From Bacillus sp. T3 (GTDB taxonomy: Bacteria > Bacillota > Bacilli > Bacillales > Cytobacillaceae): a DNA stretch of 64,000 nucleotides. How positions within the stretch are numbered: position 1 is the first letter of the stretch; each line of letters opens with the position of its first letter. Where the stretch lies: positions 1,736,001 through 1,800,000 of the forward strand of contig NZ_CP137761.1 in the NCBI RefSeq assembly GCF_033449965.1. The letters are read 5' to 3'. Of the stretch, positions 35,056-43,453 are shown in pieces. The position numbers and the translations under genes were made by a program. A model generated the notes under the pieces. It had not been told where the DNA came from. It did no database searches and was given only the letters and a program-made list of their open reading frames with translations.

Positions 35056-35715
35056 ATGGGTCTAAACGAAGGTAATGTGCAAAAATTTTTAGATTGGACA
35101 TATGAAAAAGTATTAAACGGGATACCAGGTACAGCTTCAGTTGATGAGTTAGCTAATAGCTATACGTCAAAACACTCTTCTAATGATAAAGCAATCAAAA
35201 GTTTAATCCGATGGCAACAAGGAAAAACAGGTACAAATGGATTTGTTGCTGGGTTAGGTGGAATTATTGTTATGCCTGTCGCCATCCCTACAAATCTAGC
35301 TTCTGTAATGTATATGCAAATGAGAATGATTGCAGCAATTGCTTATATTCGTGGGTACGATTTAAAGGATGACCAAGTACAAACTTTTGTATATGCATGC
35401 TTAACAGGACAATCTGCATCAGAATTAGTAAAGCAAAGTGGAATTAAAATTGCTCAGAAGGTTGGCGAAGCACAAATTAAAAGAATACCCGGTGAGGTTA
35501 TAAAACAAATTAATCAAAAAGTTGGTTTTAGATTAGTAACGAAATTTGGAGAAAAAGGGGTTATTAATTTAGGCAAAATGGTGCCATTACTTGGGGGAGT
35601 AGTTGGTGGAGCATTTGATGCTTCATCTACTTATTTGATTGGGAAAGCAGCTGAAAAAACATTTATTGAGGGCGGTTATGATAAAGATAATGGGATTATT
35701 ATAGATATGACCTAG
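35056..35715 (+). CDS. EcsC-family protein
   Basis: 219 residues with the EcsC core (GFVAGLGGIIVMPVAIPTNL, then YMQMRMIAAIAYIRGYD) and a late glycine-rich segment (VPLLGGVVGGAFDAS). EcsC proteins are membrane-associated proteins of poorly known role. ATG 35056 follows TTTGGAGG. Confidence 0.8.
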   Translation: MGLNEGNVQKFLDWTYEKVLNGIPGTASVDELANSYTSKHSSNDKAIKSLIRWQQGKTGTNGFVAGLGGIIVMPVAIPTNLASVMYMQMRMIAAIAYIRGYDLKDDQVQTFVYACLTGQSASELVKQSGIKIAQKVGEAQIKRIPGEVIKQINQKVGFRLVTKFGEKGVINLGKMVPLLGGVVGGAFDASSTYLIGKAAEKTFIEGGYDKDNGIIIDMT

Positions 35716-35773
35716 TTTAATCCGAAACTGTCAACCTACCGCAGTTGAATAAATAAAATATGGAGGGAATGAG

Positions 35774-36103
35774 ATGAAGAAGACTCTTATCATTTTTTTA
35801 ATATCATTAATTGTGGAAGCAGCAATCACCTATTATGTTGCAGAGAAATTTGCCATCCGATTCATTGAAATTATGTTTTTTGGAGGAGTCGCTTTTTCTA
35901 TGATCACCTTTTGGTTTTCTAGCAGTGGAGGCATTTTCACAAAGTATAGTGAAAGTGAGGCTAGCGCCATGACAGGCGTTATCCAGAAACGATCGGAACT
36001 TGTCTTCAGAAAAGGGCCTGTGTTCATGGCATCTCTAACGTTAATGCTAATTGGTCTGGTCATCTTCATCCTCCTAATTGCCGGGGTTATTCCTGAAGTA
36101 TAG
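35774..36103 (+). CDS. Small membrane protein, unknown
   Basis: 109 residues. Helices at about 4-22, 30-47 and 84-104, with a glycine/serine-rich loop (SSSGGIFTKYSESEASAMTG) between. GGAGGG precedes the ATG. It starts 58 bases after the EcsC gene and could be cotranscribed. No family assigned. Confidence 0.65.
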   Translation: MKKTLIIFLISLIVEAAITYYVAEKFAIRFIEIMFFGGVAFSMITFWFSSSGGIFTKYSESEASAMTGVIQKRSELVFRKGPVFMASLTLMLIGLVIFILLIAGVIPEV

Positions 36104-36208
36104 GGTGCGGCTCATTTAAGAACAAATTGTAAATGAATATTGAGAAAAATACACCATGCAAAATCAATTGAATTTTAACTAAATGAAGTAATGAGTTTCT
36201 AAACAATC

Positions 36209-36240
36209 GGGCGTAATTATCGAGAGATGATTGCGCCCAT
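36209..36240 (+). repeat. Family B hairpin repeat
   Basis: GGGCGTAATTATC and GATGATTGCGCCC form a stem very like the one at 25205. It lies in the 301-base gap 36104-36404, where nothing else is recognised. Confidence 0.55.
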
Positions 36241-36404
36241 ATCTGTTTTACTAGATACAGAAAAATACCCGGACCACTAGGTTGGAGTTTAGATGAGATT
36301 ATGAAATGCTGGATTTAAAGTAACGAGTTTATTAATCAATTGTTATGGATAATATTAATTGATTATGTGGAATCTAACGTTAAAAATTATTGGGAGCGAG
36401 CATC

Positions 36405-36830
36405 ATGAAGAAAATGTTTGTACTCTTTGCAATTTTATTAATGTTTTACACAGATAACTTGGTTCATGCTAAACCACCAGAGCCAAAGGAAATTAAACCT
36501 TATGCAGAAGACTGGTATGTTACACCAGAAGATATTATTCGAGATATTATATTTCCAGCTATTGATAAAAGTGTAATAAAAGAGTACGGAGGAAAAGAGG
36601 CTTCCAGTTTTGGTTGGCAGCAACAGAGGATTTTTAATATTGTTTATAACAACAATCATACGTATGATATTTCCCTAAAAATTCAAATTCCCGACAGCAA
36701 CAATGATTCATTTGAATACATAGAGGACTTGGTTAAGGTAAGAGTTTCTCCATCTTGTGATAGTCCTAAAATTGGATGTAGTCATGGCTTTAAGGTAGAA
36801 GTATTAGACTATAAGCATCTAAATAAATAA
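36405..36830 (+). CDS. Secreted protein, DUF3888-like
   Basis: 141 residues with a clear signal peptide (KKMFVLFAILLMFYTDNLVHA, cleavage probably after HA), then PEDIIRDIIFPAIDKSVIKEY, which resembles DUF3888 of Bacillus. Two cysteines near the end (C127 and C133) could form a disulfide outside the cell. GGGAG precedes ATG 36405. Confidence 0.6.
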   Translation: MKKMFVLFAILLMFYTDNLVHAKPPEPKEIKPYAEDWYVTPEDIIRDIIFPAIDKSVIKEYGGKEASSFGWQQQRIFNIVYNNNHTYDISLKIQIPDSNNDSFEYIEDLVKVRVSPSCDSPKIGCSHGFKVEVLDYKHLNK

Positions 36831-36911
36831 TGAATTAGTGTTGTTTTTAAATATGTTCAAGAGAACAATTCTAGAGCATTGAATCTGCGTTCTTTCTTGT
36901 ACGACGGATAG

Positions 36912-36994
36912 GAGGCGCGAAAATGCAACAAAATGGACTTGATAATTTTAGCAGTCCATTTTTCACGGCCTTTAATAAGCTTTAGGGTAGGTTA
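36912..36994 (+). repeat. Family A palindromic repeat, copy A4
   Basis: AGGCGCGAAAATGCAACAAAATGGACT..., then TTTTAGCAGTCCATTTTTC and a CCTTTAATAAGCTTTAGGG end. Near-consensus. Confidence 0.75.
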
Positions 36995-37094
36995 GTGGAG
37001 AATGAATTCTTAAATAATTGTATAAATTGAATATCTTATGTTATTGTTAGTGTAAATTTACACCTTGTAATATGTTAACATAGGGGGTTCTAAT

Positions 37095-37163
37095 TTGAGG
37101 AAAATAGGCATCATTATCTTTTTAGTTATTTTCTACTGTTTTCCATTTGTTTTTTTTCAATGA
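37095..37163 (+). CDS. 22-residue membrane peptide
   Basis: From TTG 37095 the frame reads RKIGIIIFLVIFYCFPFVFFQ, one hydrophobic helix. GGGGG lies nine bases upstream. Its stop overlaps the next start (ATGA), the same arrangement as at 24835. Confidence 0.45.
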   Translation: MRKIGIIIFLVIFYCFPFVFFQ

Positions 37164-37480
37164 AACAAGACTTTACTAAACGTTCAATGATTGGGTATCT
37201 AATAATGATTGTGGCAACTTCCTTTCTAGCATTCGTTTTGAAATCCTTTTATAATTTCATACCCATTATTATCGGAAATGTTTTATCCTTTGTAATTTCT
37301 TATTATTTTAATGCAAATATGTCCGAAACAGAGATGTGGGATGGTGGATATTTTAAACCATTTACTTCTTCTCAACTATTAGTGGTTGTAAGTCTTTTGA
37401 ATTTAATTCCACAGTACATAGCAATTGTTTTAGCGAATAAAGTTCATAATATGAAAAAGATTAAATTTAATAGAGATTAA
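37160..37480 (+). CDS. Membrane protein, unknown
   Basis: 106 residues with three helices (about 10-28, 33-48, 70-90). Translation is probably coupled to the 22-residue peptide. A close partial copy of its middle lies on the minus strand at 58049-58206. No family assigned. Confidence 0.6.
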   Translation: MKQDFTKRSMIGYLIMIVATSFLAFVLKSFYNFIPIIIGNVLSFVISYYFNANMSETEMWDGGYFKPFTSSQLLVVVSLLNLIPQYIAIVLANKVHNMKKIKFNRD

Positions 37481-37505
37481 AATTGAATAGATCTTAACAG
37501 CAATT

Positions 37506-37540
37506 GGGCGCATTTCTCAAATTAGAATGCGGCTATTTTA
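37506..37540 (+). repeat. Family B hairpin, terminator-like
   Basis: GGGCGCATTTCT and AGAATGCGGC form a stem followed by TATTTTATT. Confidence 0.5.
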
Positions 37541-37714
37541 TTAGATAACTAGGTAAACGTTTTATAAGAGATTGTGAAATTCTACATCTAAAGTAACAGG
37601 TCAGGGTAGTTAAAGAAGCAGGTATATCTAGTTGAATCTAGAAAATGTTATTATAAAGATTTGGATTTATTAGTCAGGTTCATTTTATAAAGCTAGAGAA
37701 TGGAGGTTGTTTAA

Positions 37715-38023
37715 TTGGCTGAAATAACGATGAAAAAAGTAAATATATTGATTCCATTGTTTTTATTAGTTATCAACTTTATTTTCTCTGCCTTTCTTAT
37801 TGAAGAATTAATCGATGCATCTGAGCCAAATTACGGTGTAACTGGTTTATTTACACCTGTAATTGGTTTGATTTCCTTTTTATATATAAGAAAAGTAGAA
37901 GGAAAAAAGCAAAATGTTTTGTTCAGAGTTTTACAGCTTTTTAATTGGATTTTTATTATTTTTCCAATAGCTGTTTTCCATTCTCTTGTTCCACTAACTG
38001 GGCGTGGGATTAGCAAACTTTGA
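37715..38023 (+). CDS. Three-helix membrane protein, unknown
   Basis: 102 residues; helices at about 8-28, 43-58 and 72-92. TTG 37715 follows GGAGGT at good spacing, better than the internal ATG at 37730. No family recognised. Confidence 0.6.
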   Translation: MAEITMKKVNILIPLFLLVINFIFSAFLIEELIDASEPNYGVTGLFTPVIGLISFLYIRKVEGKKQNVLFRVLQLFNWIFIIFPIAVFHSLVPLTGRGISKL

Positions 38024-38100
38024 GAAGTATTAATTTATGTTACATTTTTGAGAGGATACTCAAAAGTTGGAATATTTTTAGAACAAAAGAGGCGGATAAA

Positions 38101-38442
38101 GTGGCGGAAATAAGAAGGGATAATTCAAAAAGGTTCAAGTTTGTCGGCATAGGGATGGTACTTATAGTGGTGGTCGGATTAAGCACATGGCAATCGGTGG
38201 ATAGATACAAGGAAGTTAAACAAATTGAGTCGAAATTGGGTTTTGATATTACTGTGGTAGATAGACAGTCACACGATGCATGGTGGGCAGCAACGAGAAC
38301 GTATCTAGTGAAACCATTAGGAGATGGTAACGAGAGCAATATAGAATACCTATTTTACTTGAACAAAGAAAACAAGGTCGAACAATGGGCGAAGGTCAGA
38401 AATGGAAAGACAATCAAACAAAATATCACAGAAAAAGAGTAG
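38101..38442 (+). CDS. Membrane-anchored protein, unknown
   Basis: 113 residues from GTG 38101 (GAGGCG upstream). The single helix is GIGMVLIVVVGLSTW, followed by an extracellular domain (SKLGFDITVVDRQSHDAWWA and onward). An upstream in-frame TTG at 38020 lacks a ribosome site. No family recognised. Confidence 0.55.
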   Translation: MAEIRRDNSKRFKFVGIGMVLIVVVGLSTWQSVDRYKEVKQIESKLGFDITVVDRQSHDAWWAATRTYLVKPLGDGNESNIEYLFYLNKENKVEQWAKVRNGKTIKQNITEKE

Positions 38443-38602
38443 AGTTGGATAGATATTCAAGAAGGACATCATTTTCTTTTGCATTTATCAGGTTATCACC
38501 ATAAAAGAAAACTCAGCTTGATTTGTTAATAAACGGTGTGTTAGTTGAACTGGAGATATATGGTTTTTAAGGAAGCGGAAAAATCTAAGTTATTCAATTA
38601 AA

Positions 38603-38682
38603 GAGCGCGAAAATGCTAGAAAATGGACTTTTAAATATAGCAGTCCATTTTCTTAGCCTCTAATCAATTACAGGCCAGGTTT
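38603..38682 (+). repeat. Family A palindromic repeat, copy A5
   Basis: GAGCGCGAAAATGCTAG, then AAAATGGACT...AGTCCATTTTCTTAGC. The outer stem GCT/AGC replaces the GCC/GGC of copy A8, a compensating change. Confidence 0.75.
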
Positions 38683-38774
38683 ATTATGAAATGTGGAAGA
38701 ATTATATAAATCTTTAAAGATGAAACTTTAAATAAATGGTAAAATTAGGACAAATAGCAAGTAAGGTGAAAATT

Positions 38775-39074
38775 ATGAGGTCACTTATGAAAAAAATTAG
38801 CTTGCAAATAAATAAAGAAAGGATTAAACCTTTTTTAGTAATTTATTTAATACTTTTAATTGTTTATATAATTATTAGTATATATACCTTTAAAGATAAT
38901 AGTGTTAATTATTTTTATAATGGGCTTGGACAAATAGTTATTGCAGGATTTTGGTTACTAATGGGGATAGAACATTTACTTCTTAAAAAGAAATTGTTTT
39001 CAATCTTCTGTTTTGTGTTATCTCTTATGTTTATATCTTTAGTCATACAAAATTTTAATTTATTCATCTTATAG
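38775..39074 (+). CDS. Three-helix membrane protein, unknown
   Basis: 99 residues from ATG 38775 (AAGGTG upstream). Basic N-terminus, helices at about 18-38, 53-68 and 75-94. No family recognised. Confidence 0.55.
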   Translation: MRSLMKKISLQINKERIKPFLVIYLILLIVYIIISIYTFKDNSVNYFYNGLGQIVIAGFWLLMGIEHLLLKKKLFSIFCFVLSLMFISLVIQNFNLFIL

Positions 39075-39112
39075 ATATATATAGAAAGATTTAACAAATA
39101 AAGGGCAATTGT

Positions 39113-39300
39113 TACTAAACAATCAGGTGCTTTACTTCAAAAACGATATTCAGTAATCGGGTGCAAATCTCTAACACGAGCTGTGTCTATATTTGTATTG
39201 GCCAGATTGATGAGCAACAAGTTATGGGATAATGTAAAAATTAGGAAGTTAATGTGAAGAAAGTACTTAAAGAACGGGGCAGGTGAGCTAAAGAATACTT
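39113..39300 (+). repeat. Family B composite repeat, long copy
   Basis: It contains AACGATATTCAGTAATCGGG (39142), a short stem, GGCCAGATTGATGAGCAAC and AAGTTATGGGATAATG, ending GAAAGTACTTAAAG. These modules recur in the same order at 40642, 48100 and 61409. Confidence 0.6.
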
Positions 39301-39370
39301 ACAATTCCAACCAATATTATATGGTATAATTCGACCTATAATTATTAAATTCAACGCTAGAGGTTATTCA

Positions 39371-39568
39371 ATGAAGTTATTTACACTAAAAAGGCAGTTT
39401 AATGGATATAAAAAAGGAACACAGTTTTACTTGATAGCTGAATCGGAATTTATAGGGGTTAAAGAGTTTGTATTGAGAACAAAAGATTTAACGAATAGGA
39501 TAACGATTAATGAAAGTGAACTTCTTAAGAATTTTACTTTCATAATAGAAGAGCGATTTTCAGGATGA
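39371..39568 (+). CDS. Small cytoplasmic protein, unknown
   Basis: 65 residues, probably all-beta (KLFTLKRQFNGYKKGTQFYL and onward), with no membrane segment. GCTAGAGG lies upstream of ATG 39371. A hairpin with T tail (39549-39585) follows, supporting an independent gene. Confidence 0.6.
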   Translation: MKLFTLKRQFNGYKKGTQFYLIAESEFIGVKEFVLRTKDLTNRITINESELLKNFTFIIEERFSG

Positions 39569-39585
39569 AGGTCGCTTTTTTATTA
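39549..39585 (+). terminator. Terminator overlapping the gene end
   Basis: AGAGCGATTTTC and GAAGGTCGCTTTTTT pair; AGCGA/TCGCT is the core, with a T run. Confidence 0.6.
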
Positions 39586-39620
39586 TGGAGAAAGAAAGGA
39601 TTGGAGATGGGAGAAGTTAT

Positions 39621-39972
39621 ATGAACAAACGTACAGGTAAGGATGAAGATTATGTAATCACATTATGTGATGAGCTTTTAGGAGTATAGGGCACAAGACA
39701 GCATGGATTTGATTTCTTAAGGGCTGATCAAGGGAAAACAAATAAAATGGGAAGATCATTACCAGTCGATGTAAATTATCCAATTTAAATTTGGTAATTG
39801 AATATCAAGAGAAACAACACGAAGAAACCAACTTCCTTTTTGATAAACCAAATAAAATGACAGCTTCATTAGTGGTATTGGTTATTTATTGGCAGCTTTT
39901 ACTGAAAGAAAACAGGTACTACACGACATCATCGCCAAAACATTGGTAAAAGTTAATAATAATAAAATTTAA
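39621..39972 (+). pseudogene. Nuclease-like gene remnant
   Basis: A start NKRTGKDEDYVITLCDELLG is followed by TAG and then RQHGFDFLRADQGKTNKMGR and LPVDVNYP. After a missing A it reads NLNLVIEYQEKQHEETNFLF then DKPNKMT. The order of acidic and QEKQH-like residues recalls a small restriction-endonuclease-fold family of Firmicutes. At least one stop and two frameshifts break it. Family assignment is tentative. Confidence 0.5.
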
Positions 39973-40039
39973 TGCTTGTTTCTGCATGTCAGAAATCCAA
40001 TTAAACTACTGTAAACACGTTAAGAGAAATAATATGATT

Positions 40040-40228
40040 TCAATTTTTACTAAGTTTTTGAATACCAACGTGCAGAATTAAACCTATTGCACTCCAAATG
40101 TTCAGAATAACAGCAATTGTTATCAAAATCCAATGTAACAACTCTGGTAACTGTGTAGTTAGGCTTATTGTTAAGGCACTGCTACCAACTATTAACATTG
40201 CTAATAGCAAAGGTAAGTTCTTTACCAC
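40040..40228 (-). CDS. Small two-helix membrane protein
   Basis: 62 residues from GTG 40228, which has GGGAGG eight bases upstream (another GTG nine bases earlier overlaps that site). Two hydrophobic helices at about 4-21 and 32-54. No family recognised. Confidence 0.55.
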   Translation of the reverse strand: MVKNLPLLLAMLIVGSSALTISLTTQLPELLHWILITIAVILNIWSAIGLILHVGIQKLSKN

Positions 40229-40460
40229 AAAATACACCTCCCTTATTTATCCAATATTTATTATATCATACTCAATTTTCTTCAAAAAACAACAAACTAT
40301 ACGAAAACAGCCTTATTTAAATAATGGGTGCGATTTTCAATAGAACTTCCCTATTGACATATAACGGATCATTTAGTTTAACAAGAATCAATTTGATATT
40401 ACTGAATTACCCAAATTTGAATATTATTAATTTAATATATAAAATTAAGTTAGAGTGAAT

Positions 40461-40604
40461 ATGGATTTACTGGTCGGTTTCTTAGTATTTTCGGGAATTT
40501 TTGCGGTTTATGGTGCTTTAAGAAAAGTGAATAATAATATCTTAAACCAAACAGAAGAGATAAAAAAATTACGTGAAGAATTATCCAAATGTAATAAAAA
40601 TTAG
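40461..40604 (+). CDS. Small membrane-anchored coiled-coil protein
   Basis: 47 residues: one helix (DLLVGFLVFSGIFAVYGAL) then a charged heptad-like tail (NQTEEIKKLREELSKC). Similar tiny proteins occur in Bacillus. GAGTG lies just before the ATG. Confidence 0.5.
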   Translation: MDLLVGFLVFSGIFAVYGALRKVNNNILNQTEEIKKLREELSKCNKN

Positions 40605-40641
40605 AAATTCCTCTTCAGTTAAACGGGTGTTTTCCTTCAAT

Positions 40642-40815
40642 AACGATATTCAGTGATCGGGCGCGCTCAAATAGATGATTGCGCCTATTTCATGTTTGGG
40701 CAAGATTGTGGAACATCACTTTTAAAGAAAAATTTGTAAGAAGGAAGATATTGTGAAGATGTACACTCAAACTAATGGCAGTTTACTTTAAGTATACTAT
40801 TTCACAAACTAACTA
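40642..40815 (+). repeat. Family B composite repeat, long copy
   Basis: AACGATATTCAGTGATCGGG is followed by the stem GGCGCGCTC...GATTGCGCC (40659-40686), GTTTGGGCAAGATTGTGG, and an end TGTGAAGATGTACAC then AAACTAATGG. The remaining non-coding DNA to 41268 shows no gene. Confidence 0.6.
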
Positions 40816-41268
40816 ATTTATAAGATGAAAATCACTGCAATATACAATTATTAATTATTCTAACTTAGGGCAATTATAGTTGAAATATAGATAGTAGAAG
40901 AAAAAGCTACAAACAATTTTTCAGATGAATCAGGTCATCATATGAGGATTGATAGAGAATTAGATACTGCATTTTCATTTTGCAGATGGGATGCTTGCTT
41001 ACAAATAAATTGTATTTTATACATCTGGACAAACGTATGAAGCAATGAACTGTAAAATAAAGTCATAAAGGCTGTGCAAATTAATAATTACCTATAGTCC
41101 AACTACCAAAAATTATCCGCAAATTGTGGTTTAGATAGGCAAAGGAATGTTCCTAAATCTGCAGAATGAAATATGTAAGCTAAAGATTTGAATTTTTGAC
41201 TGTTCGTTACAAAAAGTTTATACTGTATTTAACTCATCACTCTTTGGGTAAGGAAGGGGGTAGAAAAC

Positions 41269-41859
41269 ATGAGTAATTGTGGTAGACCACGGGAGTTTAA
41301 CAATCCAGAAGTTCTCGACGCAGCAATGGACGTTTTTTGGTTAAAAGGATATGAAGCATGTTCTACTGAGGATTTATGTAGTAGCACTGGGCTAGGACGA
41401 GGTAGTTTATATAATGCGTTTGGAAGTAAACATGAATTGTATGAACAAACGCTCCATCGTTATCATGAGCACTGGATTCAGGTGCAAACTGCTATTTTAG
41501 AAGAAGGACCTGGTTCAGCCCAAGAAAGGCTACGCAATTTGTTAGAATGGGCTGTGGAAAAGGACTTTGAGGAAACGAGTAAAGGCTGTTTGTTAATTAA
41601 AGCCACTATGGAGCGTGCTAGAATAGACTCAGCGGTTGAAAGTGTTGCTAGTAGTCACGCTGAACGTCTGGAAAGTGTTCTCCATCGTGTAATAGAGAAA
41701 GGAATTCAATCTGGAGAGATTAAATCTAGCAGATCTGCCTTCGAGCTATCAAAAAGTTTTTTGTGTAGTTACTATGGTCTCCGTACTCTCAACGCAACTA
41801 CACGTAATCGCGCTTTGGCGGAACAAATCGTTGAAGGTATTATGGTAAACATCTATTAG
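41269..41859 (+). CDS. TetR-family regulator
   Basis: 196 residues. N-terminal HTH (CSTEDLCSSTGLGRGSLYNA, about 33-52) and a C-terminal ligand domain. The nitroreductase and monooxygenase genes follow on the same strand, with an inverted repeat between. It is probably their repressor and responds to a quinone or nitro compound (inference). GGAAGGGGG precedes ATG 41269. Confidence 0.88.
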   Translation: MSNCGRPREFNNPEVLDAAMDVFWLKGYEACSTEDLCSSTGLGRGSLYNAFGSKHELYEQTLHRYHEHWIQVQTAILEEGPGSAQERLRNLLEWAVEKDFEETSKGCLLIKATMERARIDSAVESVASSHAERLESVLHRVIEKGIQSGEIKSSRSAFELSKSFLCSYYGLRTLNATTRNRALAEQIVEGIMVNIY

Positions 41860-41911
41860 ATGAGATTGCCGTTTTTTTGACATGATTTTGTACTGATTAA
41901 TAAAAAACTGG

Positions 41912-41939
41912 TTAGACATTAAAAATATTTTTTGTCTAA
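41912..41939. promoter_or_regulatory. Inverted repeat between tetR-type gene and nitroreductase
   Basis: TTAGACA-N14-TGTCTAA (41912-41918 and 41933-41939), a probable TetR-family operator 68 bases before the nitroreductase start. Confidence 0.6.
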
Positions 41940-42006
41940 AATGAATAACTATTTGTTTTCCAAACGTTAGAATAAGTACTTAACATAATAAGGGGAGAAT
42001 ATAAGA

Positions 42007-42654
42007 ATGACTAGTAAGACTACAGCACAAGTTACGAATGATTTTAATAAAATTATAACAGAACGCCGTTCTATAAAAAATTACGATCCATCTGTAAAAA
42101 TTAGCCGCGAAGAGATGGCAGAAATTCTTACCTTCGCAACACGTGCTCCATCTTCCGTAAATATGCAGCCATGGCGTTTTCTTGTGATTGAAAGCCCTGA
42201 GGCAAAAGCAAAACTTGCCCCTCTAGCTCGGTTCAATCAGACCCAGGTTGAAACATCATCAGCTGTTATTGCGGTTTTTGGTGATTTGAATAATTTTGAG
42301 AAGTTCGAAGAAATCTACGGCGCAGCTGTAGATAAGGGATTTATGCCTCTAGAGGTAAAAGAGCGAATTCAGACATCCTTTTCTAGCTACTTTGAAACCA
42401 TTTCACGCGAAGAGATGAAAGAGGTTGTTTTGGTAGATGGCGGTCTTGTATCAATGCAATTAATGCTTGCTGCCCGCGCTTATGGATATGATACAAATCC
42501 AATTGGAGGATATGAAAAAGACCAAATTGCTGAGGCTTTTGGATTGGATAAGGACCGTTATATTCCGGTTATGTTGATTTCTATTGGTAAAGCGGCTGAT
42601 AACGGGCACCCATCTGTACGTCTCCCAATTGACCAAGTCGCACAATGGAAGTAA
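42007..42654 (+). CDS. Nitroreductase-family oxidoreductase
   Basis: 215 residues, FMN-dependent. The family opening ITERRSIKNYDPSVKISREE and the FMN-contacting segment RAPSSVNMQPWRF are present, as is the late PIGGY motif. It reduces nitroaromatics, quinones or flavins with NAD(P)H. AGGGGAGA precedes ATG 42007. It forms a pair with the downstream monooxygenase. Confidence 0.88.
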   Translation: MTSKTTAQVTNDFNKIITERRSIKNYDPSVKISREEMAEILTFATRAPSSVNMQPWRFLVIESPEAKAKLAPLARFNQTQVETSSAVIAVFGDLNNFEKFEEIYGAAVDKGFMPLEVKERIQTSFSSYFETISREEMKEVVLVDGGLVSMQLMLAARAYGYDTNPIGGYEKDQIAEAFGLDKDRYIPVMLISIGKAADNGHPSVRLPIDQVAQWK

Positions 42655-42685
42655 TGAAATATAAACAAGAGGGGATTGAGGTTTA

Positions 42686-42982
42686 ATGATTATCATTCAT
42701 GCTACATTCCAAATAAACCCAGCGAAGGAGAACCTGTTTCTAGAGGAAATCCAACCGCTTATTTCCTCTTCAAGAGAAGAGAACGGAAATATTTCTTATC
42801 GCCTTCAAAAAGATGTAGAAAATGAACATGTATTTATGATGGTGGAAGTTTGGCAGGATATGCAAGCTGTTGGCAGCCATAACTCAAGCGATCACTTTAC
42901 CAAGTTCGTAGCCAAAGCAAAGGATTTCTTGGCTGCACCATTAGAGGTTAAAGCATTTGAGGGGCAGCCATTAAAATTATAG
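42686..42982 (+). CDS. ABM-family (YgiN-like) quinol monooxygenase
   Basis: 98-residue dimeric alpha-beta barrel protein of the antibiotic biosynthesis monooxygenase family (IIHATFQINPAKENLFLEEI, then SYRLQKDVENEHVFMMVEVW). Members oxidise quinols or related small aromatics without a cofactor. It starts 31 bases after the nitroreductase, so it is probably cotranscribed. AGAGGGG precedes ATG 42686. Confidence 0.85.
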   Translation: MIIIHATFQINPAKENLFLEEIQPLISSSREENGNISYRLQKDVENEHVFMMVEVWQDMQAVGSHNSSDHFTKFVAKAKDFLAAPLEVKAFEGQPLKL

Positions 42983-43264
42983 AAATGTATTCTTAAATAT
43001 AATGAAAAAAGAGATGGTTTCCCAAAAGTATAGTTTTTAGGGATCTCTCTTTTTTTGTTCACAAAAAGATGGCTCCCTCCAACTTATATAAGAAGGGAGT
43101 AAAGAAAAGGATTAAATGGTGAAACTTATTATCCAATCATATTTCCTGTTCTAGAACAAGGAAGATTTAGGTCTCTTTTGAATTTAACTCTTATAATAAT
43201 GAACTAAAAATTTTTATTTGGAAAATAAGAATTTACTGATAAAATCACCAAGCTCCATAAACCC

Positions 43265-43307
43265 AAAAAAAGGCTTGCAAAACTGATGTCAGTTTGCAAG
43301 CCTTTTT
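43265..43307. terminator. Strong hairpin terminator
   Basis: AGGCTTGCAAA and TTTGCAAGCCT form the stem, with A and T runs on the two sides, so it could act on both strands. The 471-base gap 42983-43453 also has a weaker hairpin near 43010-43055; no gene seen. Confidence 0.75.
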
Positions 43308-43453
43308 AATTGCTATTTATATGATATGCACCTCAAAACACAACCCTTTAGAGATCGATGGAGTGCTTTTTTGACGTTAAATTAATTTCTTTTTTACCTG
43401 CCATTCCAGGTTTTGTACTTCAAAATAGAACCCGTACCCGTAGGACTACTTTT

